A stretch of DNA of 64,000 nucleotides, from assembly GCF_034343125.1 (NCBI RefSeq), contig NZ_CP139957.1, forward strand, positions 395,001 through 459,000, read 5' to 3'. The stretch comes from Caldicellulosiruptor danielii (GTDB lineage: Bacteria; Bacillota; Thermoanaerobacteria; Caldicellulosiruptorales; Caldicellulosiruptoraceae). A program made the translations under genes and the position numbers. The notes beneath the pieces are model-generated. The model did not search any database. It was given only the letters and a program-made list of their open reading frames with translations, and was not told the DNA's origin. Positions 51,796-62,973 of this stretch are shown in pieces; position 1 is the first letter of the stretch; every line of letters starts with the position of its first letter.

Positions 51796-52278
51796 TTGAA
51801 AATATCTATTGGCTATCTGCTATCTCCAATTGGGCTAATAAAGATTGTAGGACAAGACGATAGCATAGTATCAGTGGAGTTTGTTTCACATCAAGATGAA
51901 GAGGAGATAATTTGCCCTGTTGTAAAGGAAGCTATTTTGCAACTTGAAGAGTATTTTGAAGGCAAGAGAACCACTTTTGAGCTAAAACTTCGTTTAGAGG
52001 GGACAGAGTTTCAAAAAAGAGTTTGGAATGAGCTTAATAACATTCCCTTTGGAAGTGTGATTTCTTATAAAGAGCTTGCCAAAAAAGTTGGAACACCACA
52101 GGGCGCAAGAGCAGTTGGAAATGCTGCCAAGAAAAATCCAGCTGTGATAATTGTCCCATGCCACCGGGTGGTCAAGTCAGATTTGTCCTTAGGTGGGTTT
52201 AGTGGTGGGCTTGAAAAAAAGATTTGGCTACTTTCACATGAGGGATGGAAAATAGAAAACGGGCTTTTGAGAAAGTAA
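51796..52278 (+). CDS. ogt: Methylated-DNA--protein-cysteine methyltransferase (Ogt/MGMT)
   Basis: This suicidal DNA-repair protein moves alkyl groups from O6-alkylguanine to its own cysteine. At 160 residues it has the helix-turn-helix ISYKELAKKVGTPQGARAVG and the active-site motif IIVPCHRVVKSD. FQKRVWNELNNIPFG is also typical. The start is TTG at 51796 with AGGTGA upstream. The terminator stem that follows overlaps the last codons. Confidence 0.95.
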   Translation: MKISIGYLLSPIGLIKIVGQDDSIVSVEFVSHQDEEEIICPVVKEAILQLEEYFEGKRTTFELKLRLEGTEFQKRVWNELNNIPFGSVISYKELAKKVGTPQGARAVGNAAKKNPAVIIVPCHRVVKSDLSLGGFSGGLEKKIWLLSHEGWKIENGLLRK

Positions 52279-52295
52279 ATTTCTCCAAAAGCCCG
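52260..52295. terminator. Terminator overlapping the 3' end of ogt
   Basis: CGGGCTTTTG (52260-52269) pairs with CAAAAGCCCG (52286-52295), an inner AGAAA/TTTCT adds to the stem, and TTTTTAATTT follows. The ogt stop codon lies in the loop. The hairpin also serves the convergent bglA gene. Confidence 0.88.
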
Positions 52296-52310
52296 CTTTT
52301 TAATTTATAT

Positions 52311-53834
<1,524 letters not shown>

Positions 53835-53875
53835 AAAAGACACACCACTTTTAAAATAACAGCGGTGTGTCTTTT
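53835..53875 (-). terminator. Terminator after the GH94 operon
   Basis: AAAAGACACACC (53835-53846) and GGTGTGTCTTTT (53864-53875) form a perfect 12-bp stem. On the minus strand it is followed by a T-run (complement of ACAAAAAA at 53831-53838), so it stops transcription from the GH94 genes 40 bases after their stop. Confidence 0.85.
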
Positions 53876-53913
53876 CTTTTTTGTGTAGTTTTATTCTTTT
53901 TGCTTTAATAAAA

Positions 53914-56286
53914 TTATTTTCCCATTACAACTTCAATTACATTTTCGTCGCTAAGCAATTCAACTGGAATCAGATTACCCGCAATCTCTTTTCCATTTAC
54001 TAATATCTTTTTAACACCTTTTGAAATATGCTCCGGATTTGACACTTTAATAGATAGTTTTTTACCTCTGAAAACTCTTACAACTTCAAAATCGTCCCAC
54101 CATGACGGTATACATGGGTCAATTATAAGACCATTGTAGTGTGGACGAACTCCTAAAATATACTGTGTTGCTGCAACAAATGCCCAGGTTGCAGTACCTG
54201 TCAGCCATGGATTTCGTGCTCGACCAAAATAGTATGGATGTTCTTTTCCGGTGATGAACTGAGAGTAAACATACGGTTCTGCTGTGTAGATTTCGGCAAT
54301 ATCATTTTTGTTTGCAGGAAGGAACGACATATAGTATTCAAAAGCATAGTCGCCTCTACCAAGTACAGCCTCTGCAATTATTACCCATGTATTAGCATGA
54401 CAGAAAATAGCAGCATTTTCTTTTAATCCCGGTGGAAATGATGTAACAGCTCCCACTTCAACTATATAATCAACGTAAGCTGGCCAGTTTTTGACACATC
54501 CATGTTCTGTTGCAAGGTATTTTTTGACACTATCCATTGCCATTTTACCTTTTTCATCAACAAAAGCACCTGAAAATACTGACCATGACTGAGAATTTAG
54601 GAAAATCTTGCTTTGCTCACTTTCTTTTGACCCAAGTTTTTTGCCGCTGGCTAAATACCCTCTTACAAACCACTCGCCGTCCCATGTATACTCTTCCATT
54701 GCCTTTTTGATTTCATCTCTATAAGCTTTATACTTTTCAGCATCATCACTCTTTCCAATATACTCAGCAAGTTCTATAAACTCAGATAAAGCCTTGTAAT
54801 AAAGCTGGGTCGACCATGTACTCTCGCCACCGTCTTTGAGGTTGATACAGTCATTCCAGTCAGCAGCAAGACCAAGCAAAAGTCCATGTTTTCCCCTGTG
54901 CCTCCATGAAAACTCCAAAGCTTGTTTTAAATGCTCATAAACAGAAGCACTTGACTTGTCTGCATATTCAACAACTTCATCTAAGATAGAAAAATCTCCT
55001 GTTTCTTTTATATAGTGTGGCACAGCAATCAAAAGCCACAAGTGATCATCAGAATAAATCCTCTCGCGTGGAGGTATATTATGTTCTCCTTGAGACCATG
55101 TAAGAGGCTGGAAATGATGCATCGCATACCCTTCAGATAGCTGTGCTTTCAAAAGCTCAATGAGTCTTTTTCTCACCTCTTGCGGGATTGAATGTACAAC
55201 TCCCAAAATGTCCTGTGATGAATCTCTAAAGCCAAGCCCGTCTCTTCCACCAGCCTCTATAAAAGATGCAGATCTTGACCAGTTAAATGTTGTATGGCAC
55301 TGATACTGGTTCCATATGTTCAACATCAAATTCATCTTTTCACTCGGTGTGTTGCATTTGAACTTGCTGAGCCTGTCATCCCAGTACTTTTGCACCTTTT
55401 CAAATTCTTTTTGAATATTTTCTTTTGAAGCAAATAACTTTTTATATTCTTTTCCTTCCTTGTATGCATCTCCTACTCCCAGCACAAAGACTAAATACTC
55501 TTCCTGACCGGGTTCAAGTTCTACTTTCACCTGTGTTGCAGCGCATGGATTTCCACCTATTGCAATTGAACCAAAGCACCTGCCATTTTGAATAGCTTCC
55601 GGATTAGCTTCACTGTTATATGGACCTATAAAGACCTCTCTATCTGTGTCAAAACTTTCTATCTTTTTGTTTGTGCATGTGAAGAATGCTTTTGGCTCGT
55701 ATGGACTCCAGAGTTTAATTGAGTAATCTACTATTTCATCTTCTCTGTTGTAACCCATTCTGCAGGTGTAAAGAATATATTGAAAATCCATCATGTCAAG
55801 CATAGAGTTCCAAAGACAAAACTCAGTATAGGTAAATACCGACAGTTCTTTTATCTCACCTGACTCATTCTTGATTTTAACTTCCCAGATTTCAATTGGC
55901 TTGTCTACCGGTACGAATATTTTCAAAGATGATGAGATGTCGTTGTATTTACTTTCAAATATTGAATATCCAAGTCCATGTCGACAAATACTTCTAAACT
56001 TTTCAAGAGGCTTTCCAACAGGCTGCCAGCTTATTGACCAGAAATCCTTTGTAATTTCGTCTTTTAGATACACATATCTTCCAGGTCTGTCCATTGGAAT
56101 GCTGTTAAACCTAAAACGAGTGACTCTTCCAAGCTTAGGGGATTTGTAAAAAGAATAGCCTGAAGCATTATTTGAGATTATAAGACAGTAATCACTTGTC
56201 CCCAAATAATTTACCCATGAAGTTGGTGTCTTGGGGTTTGTTATTACATACTCTCTGTTTTGAGAATCAAAGTATCCATAGTTCAT
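53914..56286 (-). CDS. GH94 phosphorylase, chitobiose/cellobiose-phosphorylase-like, specificity unclear
   Basis: This 790-residue GH94 enzyme performs inverting phosphorolysis of a beta-linked disaccharide, releasing alpha-glucose 1-phosphate or an amino-sugar equivalent. The catalytic aspartate lies in GLAADWNDCINL, and the barrel and C-terminal family blocks are intact (GLKENAAIFCHANTWVI, NPWLTGTATWAF, GLIIDPCIPSWW). The N-terminal part (FWSISWQPVGKPL, MDRPGRYVYLKD) is closer to the N,N'-diacetylchitobiose phosphorylase branch than to its neighbour, which is a canonical cellobiose phosphorylase. It lies 25 bases after that gene on the same strand with its own GGAGG, so both are in one operon. 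Confidence 0.88.
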   Translation of the reverse strand: MNYGYFDSQNREYVITNPKTPTSWVNYLGTSDYCLIISNNASGYSFYKSPKLGRVTRFRFNSIPMDRPGRYVYLKDEITKDFWSISWQPVGKPLEKFRSICRHGLGYSIFESKYNDISSSLKIFVPVDKPIEIWEVKIKNESGEIKELSVFTYTEFCLWNSMLDMMDFQYILYTCRMGYNREDEIVDYSIKLWSPYEPKAFFTCTNKKIESFDTDREVFIGPYNSEANPEAIQNGRCFGSIAIGGNPCAATQVKVELEPGQEEYLVFVLGVGDAYKEGKEYKKLFASKENIQKEFEKVQKYWDDRLSKFKCNTPSEKMNLMLNIWNQYQCHTTFNWSRSASFIEAGGRDGLGFRDSSQDILGVVHSIPQEVRKRLIELLKAQLSEGYAMHHFQPLTWSQGEHNIPPRERIYSDDHLWLLIAVPHYIKETGDFSILDEVVEYADKSSASVYEHLKQALEFSWRHRGKHGLLLGLAADWNDCINLKDGGESTWSTQLYYKALSEFIELAEYIGKSDDAEKYKAYRDEIKKAMEEYTWDGEWFVRGYLASGKKLGSKESEQSKIFLNSQSWSVFSGAFVDEKGKMAMDSVKKYLATEHGCVKNWPAYVDYIVEVGAVTSFPPGLKENAAIFCHANTWVIIAEAVLGRGDYAFEYYMSFLPANKNDIAEIYTAEPYVYSQFITGKEHPYYFGRARNPWLTGTATWAFVAATQYILGVRPHYNGLIIDPCIPSWWDDFEVVRVFRGKKLSIKVSNPEHISKGVKKILVNGKEIAGNLIPVELLSDENVIEVVMGK

Positions 56287-56311
56287 AAAAAATACCCTCC
56301 TTAAAATTTTT

Positions 56312-58747
56312 CTATCCCATTATCACTTCAACAAAATGCTCTTTACCATCTGAGAAAGCTGGTATTAAATTGGAAGACATTTCTTTACCATCAACAACAA
56401 CTTTTTTGATGCCTTTTGAAACGCCATCAGGGTTTTTTACCTGTATATTGTAAAGTGCATTTCTGAACACTCTTTTCACAGTAAATTCTTTCCACTGCGG
56501 TGGTATGCAGGGATCTATTAAAAGACCATCATAATCTGGGCGAATGCCTAAAATCCACTGTGTCATTGCAACAAAATTCCACGCGGCAGAGCCAGTGAGC
56601 CATGAATTTTTAGCCTCGCCCGGCTTATATGCATCTTTTCCAGCAATCATCTGACAGTAAACATATGGTTCAAGCTTGTGCACATCGCTTATCTCTTCTC
56701 TGTATGACGGGGCAATCTTTGACCAGTATTCAAATGCTCTGTCGCCTCTTCCAACAATACACTCTGCTATCATAATCCATGGGTTGTTGTGACAAAAAAC
56801 AGCAGCGTTCTCCTTATAGCCGGGTGGATAGCTTGTAATCTCTCCTAAGTGAATTTTATACTCAGTAAATGCTGGCTGAACCAGCACAATTCCATGTTCT
56901 GTGTCAAGGTACTTTTTAACAGAATCGAGCGCAGAAATAGCTTTTCCATCATCAAGTCCTATTCCTGCCATTACGCAAAAACCTTGTGTTTCAATAAAAA
57001 TTTTCCCCTCATCATTTTCTTTGCTGCCAACCTTGTTGCCAAAATAGTCATATGCTCTTAAAAACCACTCACCCTCATATCCATAATTCAAAATTGCCTC
57101 TTTCATCTTTTCTATGTGATATTGTGCATCTTTTGCAAGATCTTCTTTGCCCAACCTTTCGCAAATCCTTACAAATTCCTTTCCAACATACACAAACATC
57201 CCAGCAATCATGACAGATTCTGCAGTTTTGCCATCCTTATTGTCACATGTCTGGAACGACTCATCGGGGTTTGTTGAGAATGCGTTTAAGTTCAAACAGT
57301 CATTCCAGTCAGCTCTGCCTATGAGCGGAAGTCCATGTGGTCCCAGGTTGTTTACAACATGATAGAATGCTCTTTTTAGGTGTTCAAACATAGAAGCAGT
57401 CTTTTGCGGGTCATTTTCAAAAGGTACAATCTCATCAAGAATAGACCAGTCACCCGTTTCTTTGATGTAATGAGCTGTTGAAAGTATAAGCCACAGCGGG
57501 TCGTCATTGAAATTTCCGCCTATTTCGTTGTTTCCTCTTTTTGTAAGAGGCTGATACTGATGATATGCACCGCCATCTTCAAGCTGGGTTGCAGCTAAAT
57601 CCAAAATTCTCTCTCTTGCCCTCTCTGGAATCTGGTGAACAAAGCCCAAAATGTCCTGGTTTGAATCTCTAAAGCCCATTCCTCTGCCTATGCCAGACTC
57701 AAAGTACGATGCACTTCTGGAAAGATTAAAAGTCACCATGCACTGATATTGATTCCAGATGTTTATCATTCTATCTACCTTGTCTATACCTGTGGATACG
57801 TTAAATTTGTTTAGTAGTTCATCCCAGAATAGTCTCAAATCTTCAAATGCTTTTTGAACATCTTCTGGTTTTTGGAATTTTTCTATCATTTTATAAGCTT
57901 TTTCTTTGTTTATAACTCCTTTTTTAGCCCATTTTTTATCCTGTGGGTTTTCTACATAGCCAAGCACAAATACTAAGTCTTTTGTCTTGCCTGGCTGCAA
58001 AGAAATTCTTATCATGTGTGAGGCAATAGGCGACCAACCATGAGCTTCTGAATTAAAACTTTTTCCGCTTTCAACTGCCAATGGTGCGTCAAAGCCTCTG
58101 TAAAGCCCAAGGAATGTGTCTCTGTCTGTGTCAAAGCCGTCGATTGGCACATTTACAGAATAAAAAGAATAATGATTCCTACGCTCTCTGTACTCGGTTT
58201 TATGATAAATGACAGAGCCTTCTATCTCAACCTCACCTGTGCTCAGGTTTCTTTGGAAGTTTGTCATATCATCAAGTGCGTTCCAGAGGCAAAACTCAAT
58301 CAGGGAAAAGAGTATCAAATTCTTTGGTTGGGATGATTTGTTGGTTATCTTAAGATAATGTATCTCACAATTTTCGTCAACAGGCACAAAGAATGTTTGC
58401 TCTACTTCAACGCCGTTTCTTCTTCCTGTTATGATTGTATATCCAAGACCATGACGACATTCGTAAAACTCAAGGTCTTTTCTTGTTGGCATCCATGATG
58501 GTGACCAGACATCATCTTGGTCTTTTATGTAGAAATATCTTCCTCCCATATCAAGTGGCACATTGTTGTAACGAAATCTTGTTATTCTTCGAAGCCTTGC
58601 ATCCTTATAAAAACAATAACCACCTGCATGGTTTGAAATCAGAGACAAAAAATCTTTCATTCCAAGATAATTTATCCAAGGATATGGAGTAAGAGGTGTT
58701 GTGATTACATACTCTCTCTTGCCATCATCGAAGTAACCAAACTTCAT
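56312..58747 (-). CDS. cbp: Cellobiose phosphorylase (GH94)
   Basis: The enzyme splits cellobiose with phosphate into alpha-glucose 1-phosphate and glucose, saving one ATP per cellobiose compared with hydrolysis. The 811 residues match the family size and strongly recall Clostridium thermocellum Cbp: [78 protein letters not shown]. The catalytic aspartate is in [16 protein letters not shown]-type upstream extension to 58789 is possible, but AAAGGGG 8 bases before the ATG at 58747 fixes the start. It is the first gene of the operon with the second GH94 enzyme. Confidence 0.95.
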   Translation of the reverse strand: MKFGYFDDGKREYVITTPLTPYPWINYLGMKDFLSLISNHAGGYCFYKDARLRRITRFRYNNVPLDMGGRYFYIKDQDDVWSPSWMPTRKDLEFYECRHGLGYTIITGRRNGVEVEQTFFVPVDENCEIHYLKITNKSSQPKNLILFSLIEFCLWNALDDMTNFQRNLSTGEVEIEGSVIYHKTEYRERRNHYSFYSVNVPIDGFDTDRDTFLGLYRGFDAPLAVESGKSFNSEAHGWSPIASHMIRISLQPGKTKDLVFVLGYVENPQDKKWAKKGVINKEKAYKMIEKFQKPEDVQKAFEDLRLFWDELLNKFNVSTGIDKVDRMINIWNQYQCMVTFNLSRSASYFESGIGRGMGFRDSNQDILGFVHQIPERARERILDLAATQLEDGGAYHQYQPLTKRGNNEIGGNFNDDPLWLILSTAHYIKETGDWSILDEIVPFENDPQKTASMFEHLKRAFYHVVNNLGPHGLPLIGRADWNDCLNLNAFSTNPDESFQTCDNKDGKTAESVMIAGMFVYVGKEFVRICERLGKEDLAKDAQYHIEKMKEAILNYGYEGEWFLRAYDYFGNKVGSKENDEGKIFIETQGFCVMAGIGLDDGKAISALDSVKKYLDTEHGIVLVQPAFTEYKIHLGEITSYPPGYKENAAVFCHNNPWIMIAECIVGRGDRAFEYWSKIAPSYREEISDVHKLEPYVYCQMIAGKDAYKPGEAKNSWLTGSAAWNFVAMTQWILGIRPDYDGLLIDPCIPPQWKEFTVKRVFRNALYNIQVKNPDGVSKGIKKVVVDGKEMSSNLIPAFSDGKEHFVEVIMG

Positions 58748-59003
58748 TCTTAAAACCCCTTTCACAGAACAATATTTATAAAGCCGCAAGCCTACCTTAA
58801 TTATACCTTTTTTACCGAACTGCCAACTTTAATTATTTTGCTTTAATTTTGCACTATTTTGTCGTGAAACAATCCACCCAAAAGCTTTTATTTTTGATAT
58901 TAATAATCATCTCAAATTGTGATATACTCAATATGGACAAAATTTTGCGGATGTTATACAAACAAAGCCTCAAGAAAGTAATCTTAGGAAAGGGAGAAGA
59001 AGA
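58748..59003. other. Divergent promoter region between cbp and the glycosyltransferase genes
   Basis: A 256-base gap with genes leaving in both directions. On the minus strand TTGGCA and TATAAT (complement at about 58796-58822) have a short 15-base spacer, a possible cbp promoter. No CGAAA-type palindrome like those of the GH65 locus is present, so this operon is probably under different control. Confidence 0.4.
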
Positions 59004-60230
59004 TTGAAAAAAAAGGTTTGGATATTTAATCACTATGCAATTCCGCCGATAATTGGAGGAATTACAAGGCATTTTGATTTTGCAAAGCAGCTTGTAGAAA
59101 GAGGCTATAGCGTTACAATCTTTGCTTCAAGCTTTGACCACAAACAGAGAATTGAGATGTTGGAAAAAGGGAAAAAATTTAAGATAGAAGAATATGAGAA
59201 AGTAAAATTTGTATGGATAAAGACATTTCCGTATAAAAAGAATGATATAAAGAGGCTTTTTAATATATTTTCTTATGCTAAAAACCTTTATTTGATTGCC
59301 AGAAAGTTTGAAAGACCTGATGTAATATTGGCATCTTCATTTCATCCACTTACCTGGGTCATAGGGTATTTGCTGTCCAAAAAGTTTAAGTGCAGATTCA
59401 TTGCCGAGGTCAGAGACCTCTGGCCACAAAGTGGTATTGACCTTGGCGCTTTGAAAAAAGAGAGTATAATTGTAAAGCTTTTGAGAAATCTTGAAAAGTT
59501 TATTTACACTAAAGCAGACTATGTTGTGACAGTATTGCCAAAGGCAGACCAGTACATAGAGAGCCTGGGTATTGATAAAGGAAAGATTGTTCATATTCCT
59601 AACGGGTGTGATATAGAAAGATTTGATAGTCTTAAAAGTAATCTTTCAGAAGAAGCAAAAAGGATTTTGGATAATCACAATGGATATTTTAAAGCTTGTT
59701 ATCTTGGTGCGCTTGGGCAGGCAAATGCAATGGAGACCATAATGGAGGCTGCAAAGATTGTTCAGGAAAAGGTAGCGGACAAAATACACTTTTTGATAAT
59801 AGGAGACGGTCCTGAAAAAGAAAAACTTGAGAATATGGCAAAGGAACTTGGGCTTAAGAATGTATTTTTTTATCCCCCTGTTTCAAAACTCTCTGTACCC
59901 GGCTTACTTGAACGGGTGGATATAACGCTTGTTTCCATGCATAATCTAAAAGTTTACAGGTTTGGAATATCACTCAATAAGCTTTTTGACTATTTGTGTG
60001 CTGCAAAACCAATTGTTTTTGCGGGCAATGTTGCAAATGACATTGTCAAAGAGTCGGGGGCGGGGATTTCCTGCCAAAGTTATGACAGCAAAGCTTTTGC
60101 TGAGGCAATATTGAGCTTGTATGCTATGTCCAAAGAAGAAAAAGAGAAAATCGGACGAAAAGGAAGAGAGTATGCCCAAAAGTTCCATGATATAAAGATA
60201 CTTGCAGATAGGCTAGAAAAAATATTGTAG
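59004..60230 (+). CDS. Glycosyltransferase family 4
   Basis: This 408-residue GT-B fold retaining glycosyltransferase starts with a WcaI/WbuB-like N-terminus (WIFNHYAIPPIIGGITRHFD). The C-terminal nucleotide-sugar-binding half contains IVHIPNGCDIERFDSL, FLIIGDGPEKEKLENMA, VFFYPPVSKLSVPGLL and the acidic FGISLNKLFDYLCAAKPIVF. EVRDLWPQSG is typical of this subgroup. The start is TTG at 59004 behind GGAAAGGGAG. Together with the next gene it forms a small polysaccharide-assembly operon. The transferred sugar is unknown. Confidence 0.92.
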   Translation: MKKKVWIFNHYAIPPIIGGITRHFDFAKQLVERGYSVTIFASSFDHKQRIEMLEKGKKFKIEEYEKVKFVWIKTFPYKKNDIKRLFNIFSYAKNLYLIARKFERPDVILASSFHPLTWVIGYLLSKKFKCRFIAEVRDLWPQSGIDLGALKKESIIVKLLRNLEKFIYTKADYVVTVLPKADQYIESLGIDKGKIVHIPNGCDIERFDSLKSNLSEEAKRILDNHNGYFKACYLGALGQANAMETIMEAAKIVQEKVADKIHFLIIGDGPEKEKLENMAKELGLKNVFFYPPVSKLSVPGLLERVDITLVSMHNLKVYRFGISLNKLFDYLCAAKPIVFAGNVANDIVKESGAGISCQSYDSKAFAEAILSLYAMSKEEKEKIGRKGREYAQKFHDIKILADRLEKIL

Positions 60231-60246
60231 GTGGAGATGATAAGCG

Positions 60247-61590
60247 ATGAAATCATACATCAAAAGCTATCACAAGCTGAGCAAGTTTTTGGTTATCCTT
60301 ATAGATATTTTACTTGTACATGCAGGCTATATAATTGCCTATATAATAAAATTCAACTTTACATTCCCTGAAAAGAATTTTATGCCCTATTATACATTGA
60401 TTCCTCAGATAACACTTTTTACCCTTGTACTTTTAAATATTTACGGACTTTATACAATAACTATGAAAACTCTTAGCGAAATAGCATTCTCACTGGGTTT
60501 AGCGCTAATGCTTCTGCAATTTTTAACAGTTGTGTCCACCTTTTTCTACAGACATTTTGCTTTTCCACGCAGTATATTTATAATTGCTTTTTTTATACAG
60601 TTTCTGCTGCTTCTTGGTTGGAGAGGGCTTGTTTTGTATGTTTTCAAAAGAGTTCAAGGTGTCAAGCATGTGCTTGTGATTGGCGAGATGCCAAAGGCAC
60701 AAGAATTTGCTCAAAAACTTCAAAATATTTCAAAAGGGTGGATTGATGTAAAATATGTTTTAGAGCCAAAAACTGTTGAAGAATTGATACCATATATAAA
60801 AGTGGTTGATACAATTTATCTTTATTCAAAAATGGATGAGAATTTAAAAAGTGAGATTGTTAGAAAAGCAATAGAGTTTAAAAAACACATTTTCATTGCG
60901 CCAGACTTTAGGGATATTTTGGTCTCACGGGCAAGGGTAATTCAGTTTGACGATGTTGCAACACTTTCAATTGAGCAGCCAGAGCTGACATCCGAGCAAA
61001 AGCTAATTAAAAGAGTGTGCGATATTCTTCTTGCTTCAGTCGCGCTGGTTATTTCTTTTCCTATAATGATTTTAATTGCAATTGCTATAAAACTTGATTC
61101 TGAAGGGCCAGTAATCTACAGGCAAAAAAGGGTTACAGAAGGTGAAAGAGAATTTTATGTTCTAAAGTTTAGGACGATGGTAAAAGATGCAGAGAAGATG
61201 ACAGGACCTGTTCTGGCAACCGAGAACGACCCAAGAATAACAAGGGTTGGAAGGTTTTTGCGTGCAACAAGGCTTGATGAGCTTCCGCAGCTTATAAATA
61301 TTTTAAAAGGTGAGATGAGCTTTATAGGACCAAGACCAGAGCGTCCTTATTTTGTTGAGCAGTTTAAAAAACTCTATCCTGAGTATTCTCTTCGCCACAA
61401 TGTAAAGGCAGGGCTTACTGGCCTTGCTCAGGTTTACGGCAAGTACGCAACAAGCCCAGAAGACAAGCTCAGGCTTGATTTGATATATATAAAGAATTAC
61501 TCTGTATTTTTGGACATCAAAATTTTACTGCTAACCCTAAAAACAATCTTTACAAAAGAGGCAGCTGAGGGGGTAAAAACTCAAAAATAA
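60247..61590 (+). CDS. Polyprenyl-phosphate sugar-1-phosphate transferase (exopolysaccharide initiation)
   Basis: A 447-residue membrane enzyme of the WbaP/CpsE group. It has four N-terminal membrane helices (residues 10-120), a Rossmann-like central part (GVKHVLVIGEMPKAQEFAQKL), one more helix (IPMI region near 260-285) and the C-terminal transferase domain. The domain shows KRVCDILLASVALVISFPIM, DSEGPVIYRQKRV, VLKFRTMVKDAE, RVGRFLRATRLDELPQLINI and SFIGPRPERPYFVEQF. It loads a sugar phosphate onto undecaprenyl phosphate to begin a repeat unit. AGGTGGAG precedes the ATG. The stop is followed by a terminator, so no polymerase or flippase gene is attached. Confidence 0.94.
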   Translation: MKSYIKSYHKLSKFLVILIDILLVHAGYIIAYIIKFNFTFPEKNFMPYYTLIPQITLFTLVLLNIYGLYTITMKTLSEIAFSLGLALMLLQFLTVVSTFFYRHFAFPRSIFIIAFFIQFLLLLGWRGLVLYVFKRVQGVKHVLVIGEMPKAQEFAQKLQNISKGWIDVKYVLEPKTVEELIPYIKVVDTIYLYSKMDENLKSEIVRKAIEFKKHIFIAPDFRDILVSRARVIQFDDVATLSIEQPELTSEQKLIKRVCDILLASVALVISFPIMILIAIAIKLDSEGPVIYRQKRVTEGEREFYVLKFRTMVKDAEKMTGPVLATENDPRITRVGRFLRATRLDELPQLINILKGEMSFIGPRPERPYFVEQFKKLYPEYSLRHNVKAGLTGLAQVYGKYATSPEDKLRLDLIYIKNYSVFLDIKILLLTLKTIFTKEAAEGVKTQK

Positions 61591-61591
61591 T

Positions 61592-61611
61592 GGGCTGCTT
61601 TGTTGCAGCCC
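61592..61611 (+). terminator. Terminator after the exopolysaccharide pair
   Basis: GGGCTGC (61592-61598) and GCAGCCC (61605-61611) form a 7-bp stem with a 6-base loop, followed by TATACTTT. The U-run is weak. Confidence 0.65.
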
Positions 61612-61663
61612 TATACTTTATGGTAAAATCCAAATAAAAATGAGCAATCGGCATAAAATGGCA

Positions 61664-61729
61664 CTACCAATTGGGTAATGCACTGCCGACTGCGTCAAGT
61701 TTTATTTTTGCTAATTTTTTATTTGGCAT
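61664..61729 (-). other. 21-codon ORF overlapping the antitoxin-like gene (possible toxin remnant)
   Basis: On the minus strand the antitoxin-like frame ends TAATG, and the ATG opens MPNKKLAKIKLDAVGSALPNW before TAG. Stop-start overlap is typical of toxin-antitoxin operons, so this may be all that is left of the toxin gene. It is too short to identify. Confidence 0.25.
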
Positions 61730-61956
61730 TAACTTACCCTGTTCCATACCTCATCGTCAATATCGTTGTTCCAAAAATCTATACTACTCTCACTGGCGGA
61801 CACCAAATCACTTAGTAATTTTTTGTCTTGCTTGTGTTTTAAAAACAAAATAAAATCTATAACTTCTTCAATTTGACTTTCCGGAATTTCCTCAATTAGC
61901 TTTAATAAAAAATTCTTATTTGCTTTCACTAATTTCACCTCTAAATTAATATTCAC
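61729..61956 (-). CDS. Small antitoxin-like protein (DUF2281 type)
   Basis: This 75-residue acidic protein reads LLKLIEEIPESQIEEVIDFI then FLKHKQDKKLLSDLVSASES and ends FWNNDIDDEVWNRVS. The IPxxxxxEVxDFIxFLK pattern is that of small DUF2281-like antitoxins, which usually precede a toxin gene. No intact toxin follows. On the coding strand AGAGGTG precedes the ATG region. It lies next to the tmRNA gene, a common integration neighbourhood, so it may have come with a mobile segment. Confidence 0.55.
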   Translation of the reverse strand: MNINLEVKLVKANKNFLLKLIEEIPESQIEEVIDFILFLKHKQDKKLLSDLVSASESSIDFWNNDIDDEVWNRVS

Positions 61957-62042
61957 TTATCTATGCCTTATTATTTTTCTAATGGGAGTTCTTTTCAGAA
62001 AAGCAGTCTCCTAATCCTAAAACATTGTAGAGTTGTTTGTTT

Positions 62043-62408
62043 TGGTGGAGGCGGGGGGATTTGAACCCCCGTCCGAAGGCATCGAACCCCAAACTTCTCC
62101 GGGTGCAGTCAGTGTACTTAAACTCTCGGGAAGAAAACGCCCACTGACAGGCTTTTTCTTCCCCAGCCTGAAATTAGTCCCAAAAGTAAGGCTCAGGCCA
62201 CCTTACTTTCGGTGCCCCACGTGGGTTGGCGCCCGACTCGGAGGCCGTGGGCACCTCCGGCGGACGTTAGCTGCGCTTTAGGCAGCTAAAGCGAGTTCAG
62301 CTTTGTCTGCAGTTATTTTTCTTCTCGGTTTTTTATAGTGGCACCGAGAAAACCACTACCCGCTGTTTGGAATCCGACTGCCCCCGTCGAATTCCAAAAC
62401 ACGCCCCC
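62043..62408 (-). ncRNA. ssrA: Transfer-messenger RNA (ssrA)
   Basis: The tmRNA rescues stalled ribosomes and tags the unfinished protein for proteolysis. The 5' end GGGGGCG pairs with CGCCTCC, followed by ACCA, which is a tRNA-like acceptor stem with a GU pair. The 3' part has a T-arm (GGGGGTTCAAATCCCC). The tag frame begins with resume codon GCA at 62310 and reads ADKAELALAA before TAA at 62278. This tag, as I recall, matches Caldicellulosiruptor. Length is about 366 nt. Pseudoknot-like G+C-rich segments follow the tag. The gene starts 5 bases after smpB, so the two partners are probably transcribed together. Confidence 0.96.
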
Positions 62409-62413
62409 TTCCC

Positions 62414-62896
62414 TTATCTTAGATACTCTTTCATTTTCTTTCTTATCTCAAGCTCAGCATCCCTTTTTGCTATTGCCTCACGCTTGTCGTACAGTTTTTT
62501 ACCTTTTGCAACTGCAAGCTCTACTTTTATTTTACCTCTTTTAAGGTAAATCTTCAATGGGATTAAAGTGTAACCTTTTTGTTGCACATAACCTGCAAGC
62601 CTGTTGATTTCATGTTTGTGCAAAAGAAGTCTCCTGTCTCTCATAGGATCAACATTGAAGATGTTGCCTTTTTCATATGGGCTTATATGCATGTTGTAGA
62701 GGAAAACCTCGCCATTTTCCACCCTTGCAAAACTGTCTTTTAAATTTACATGACCAAGCCGAACAGACTTTACTTCAGTGCCTTTTAGCTCAATCCCTGC
62801 TTCGATTGTTTCTTCAATGAAGTAATCATGATAGGCTTTGCGGTTTGTTGCAATGACTTTTATGTCGTCTTGTTTGCTTTGATTTTTCTGGGACAT
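62414..62896 (-). CDS. smpB: SsrA-binding protein SmpB
   Basis: SmpB binds tmRNA and places it in the empty ribosomal A site. The 160 residues show the family core: [65 protein letters not shown] and [20 protein letters not shown], with the basic tail [20 protein letters not shown]. Encoded directly upstream of ssrA on the same strand. Confidence 0.97.
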   Translation of the reverse strand: MSQKNQSKQDDIKVIATNRKAYHDYFIEETIEAGIELKGTEVKSVRLGHVNLKDSFARVENGEVFLYNMHISPYEKGNIFNVDPMRDRRLLLHKHEINRLAGYVQQKGYTLIPLKIYLKRGKIKVELAVAKGKKLYDKREAIAKRDAELEIRKKMKEYLR

Positions 62897-62973
62897 AGCA
62901 CCTTCAGCTCCTGCAAATTATTTCTGTATGGCAACATTTTATTATAATACGATTTTGTTCAAAAATCAATACT

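Noticed and set aside
53914-58747. Recent tandem duplication of the GH94 genes
   Set aside because: The two proteins differ strongly in the N-terminal third and in many barrel positions, so they are old paralogues rather than a recent duplication.
62033-62549. Short plus-strand ORFs across the tmRNA and smpB region
   Set aside because: They are antisense to ssrA and smpB, and their sequence is explained by the RNA structure and the smpB coding frame.
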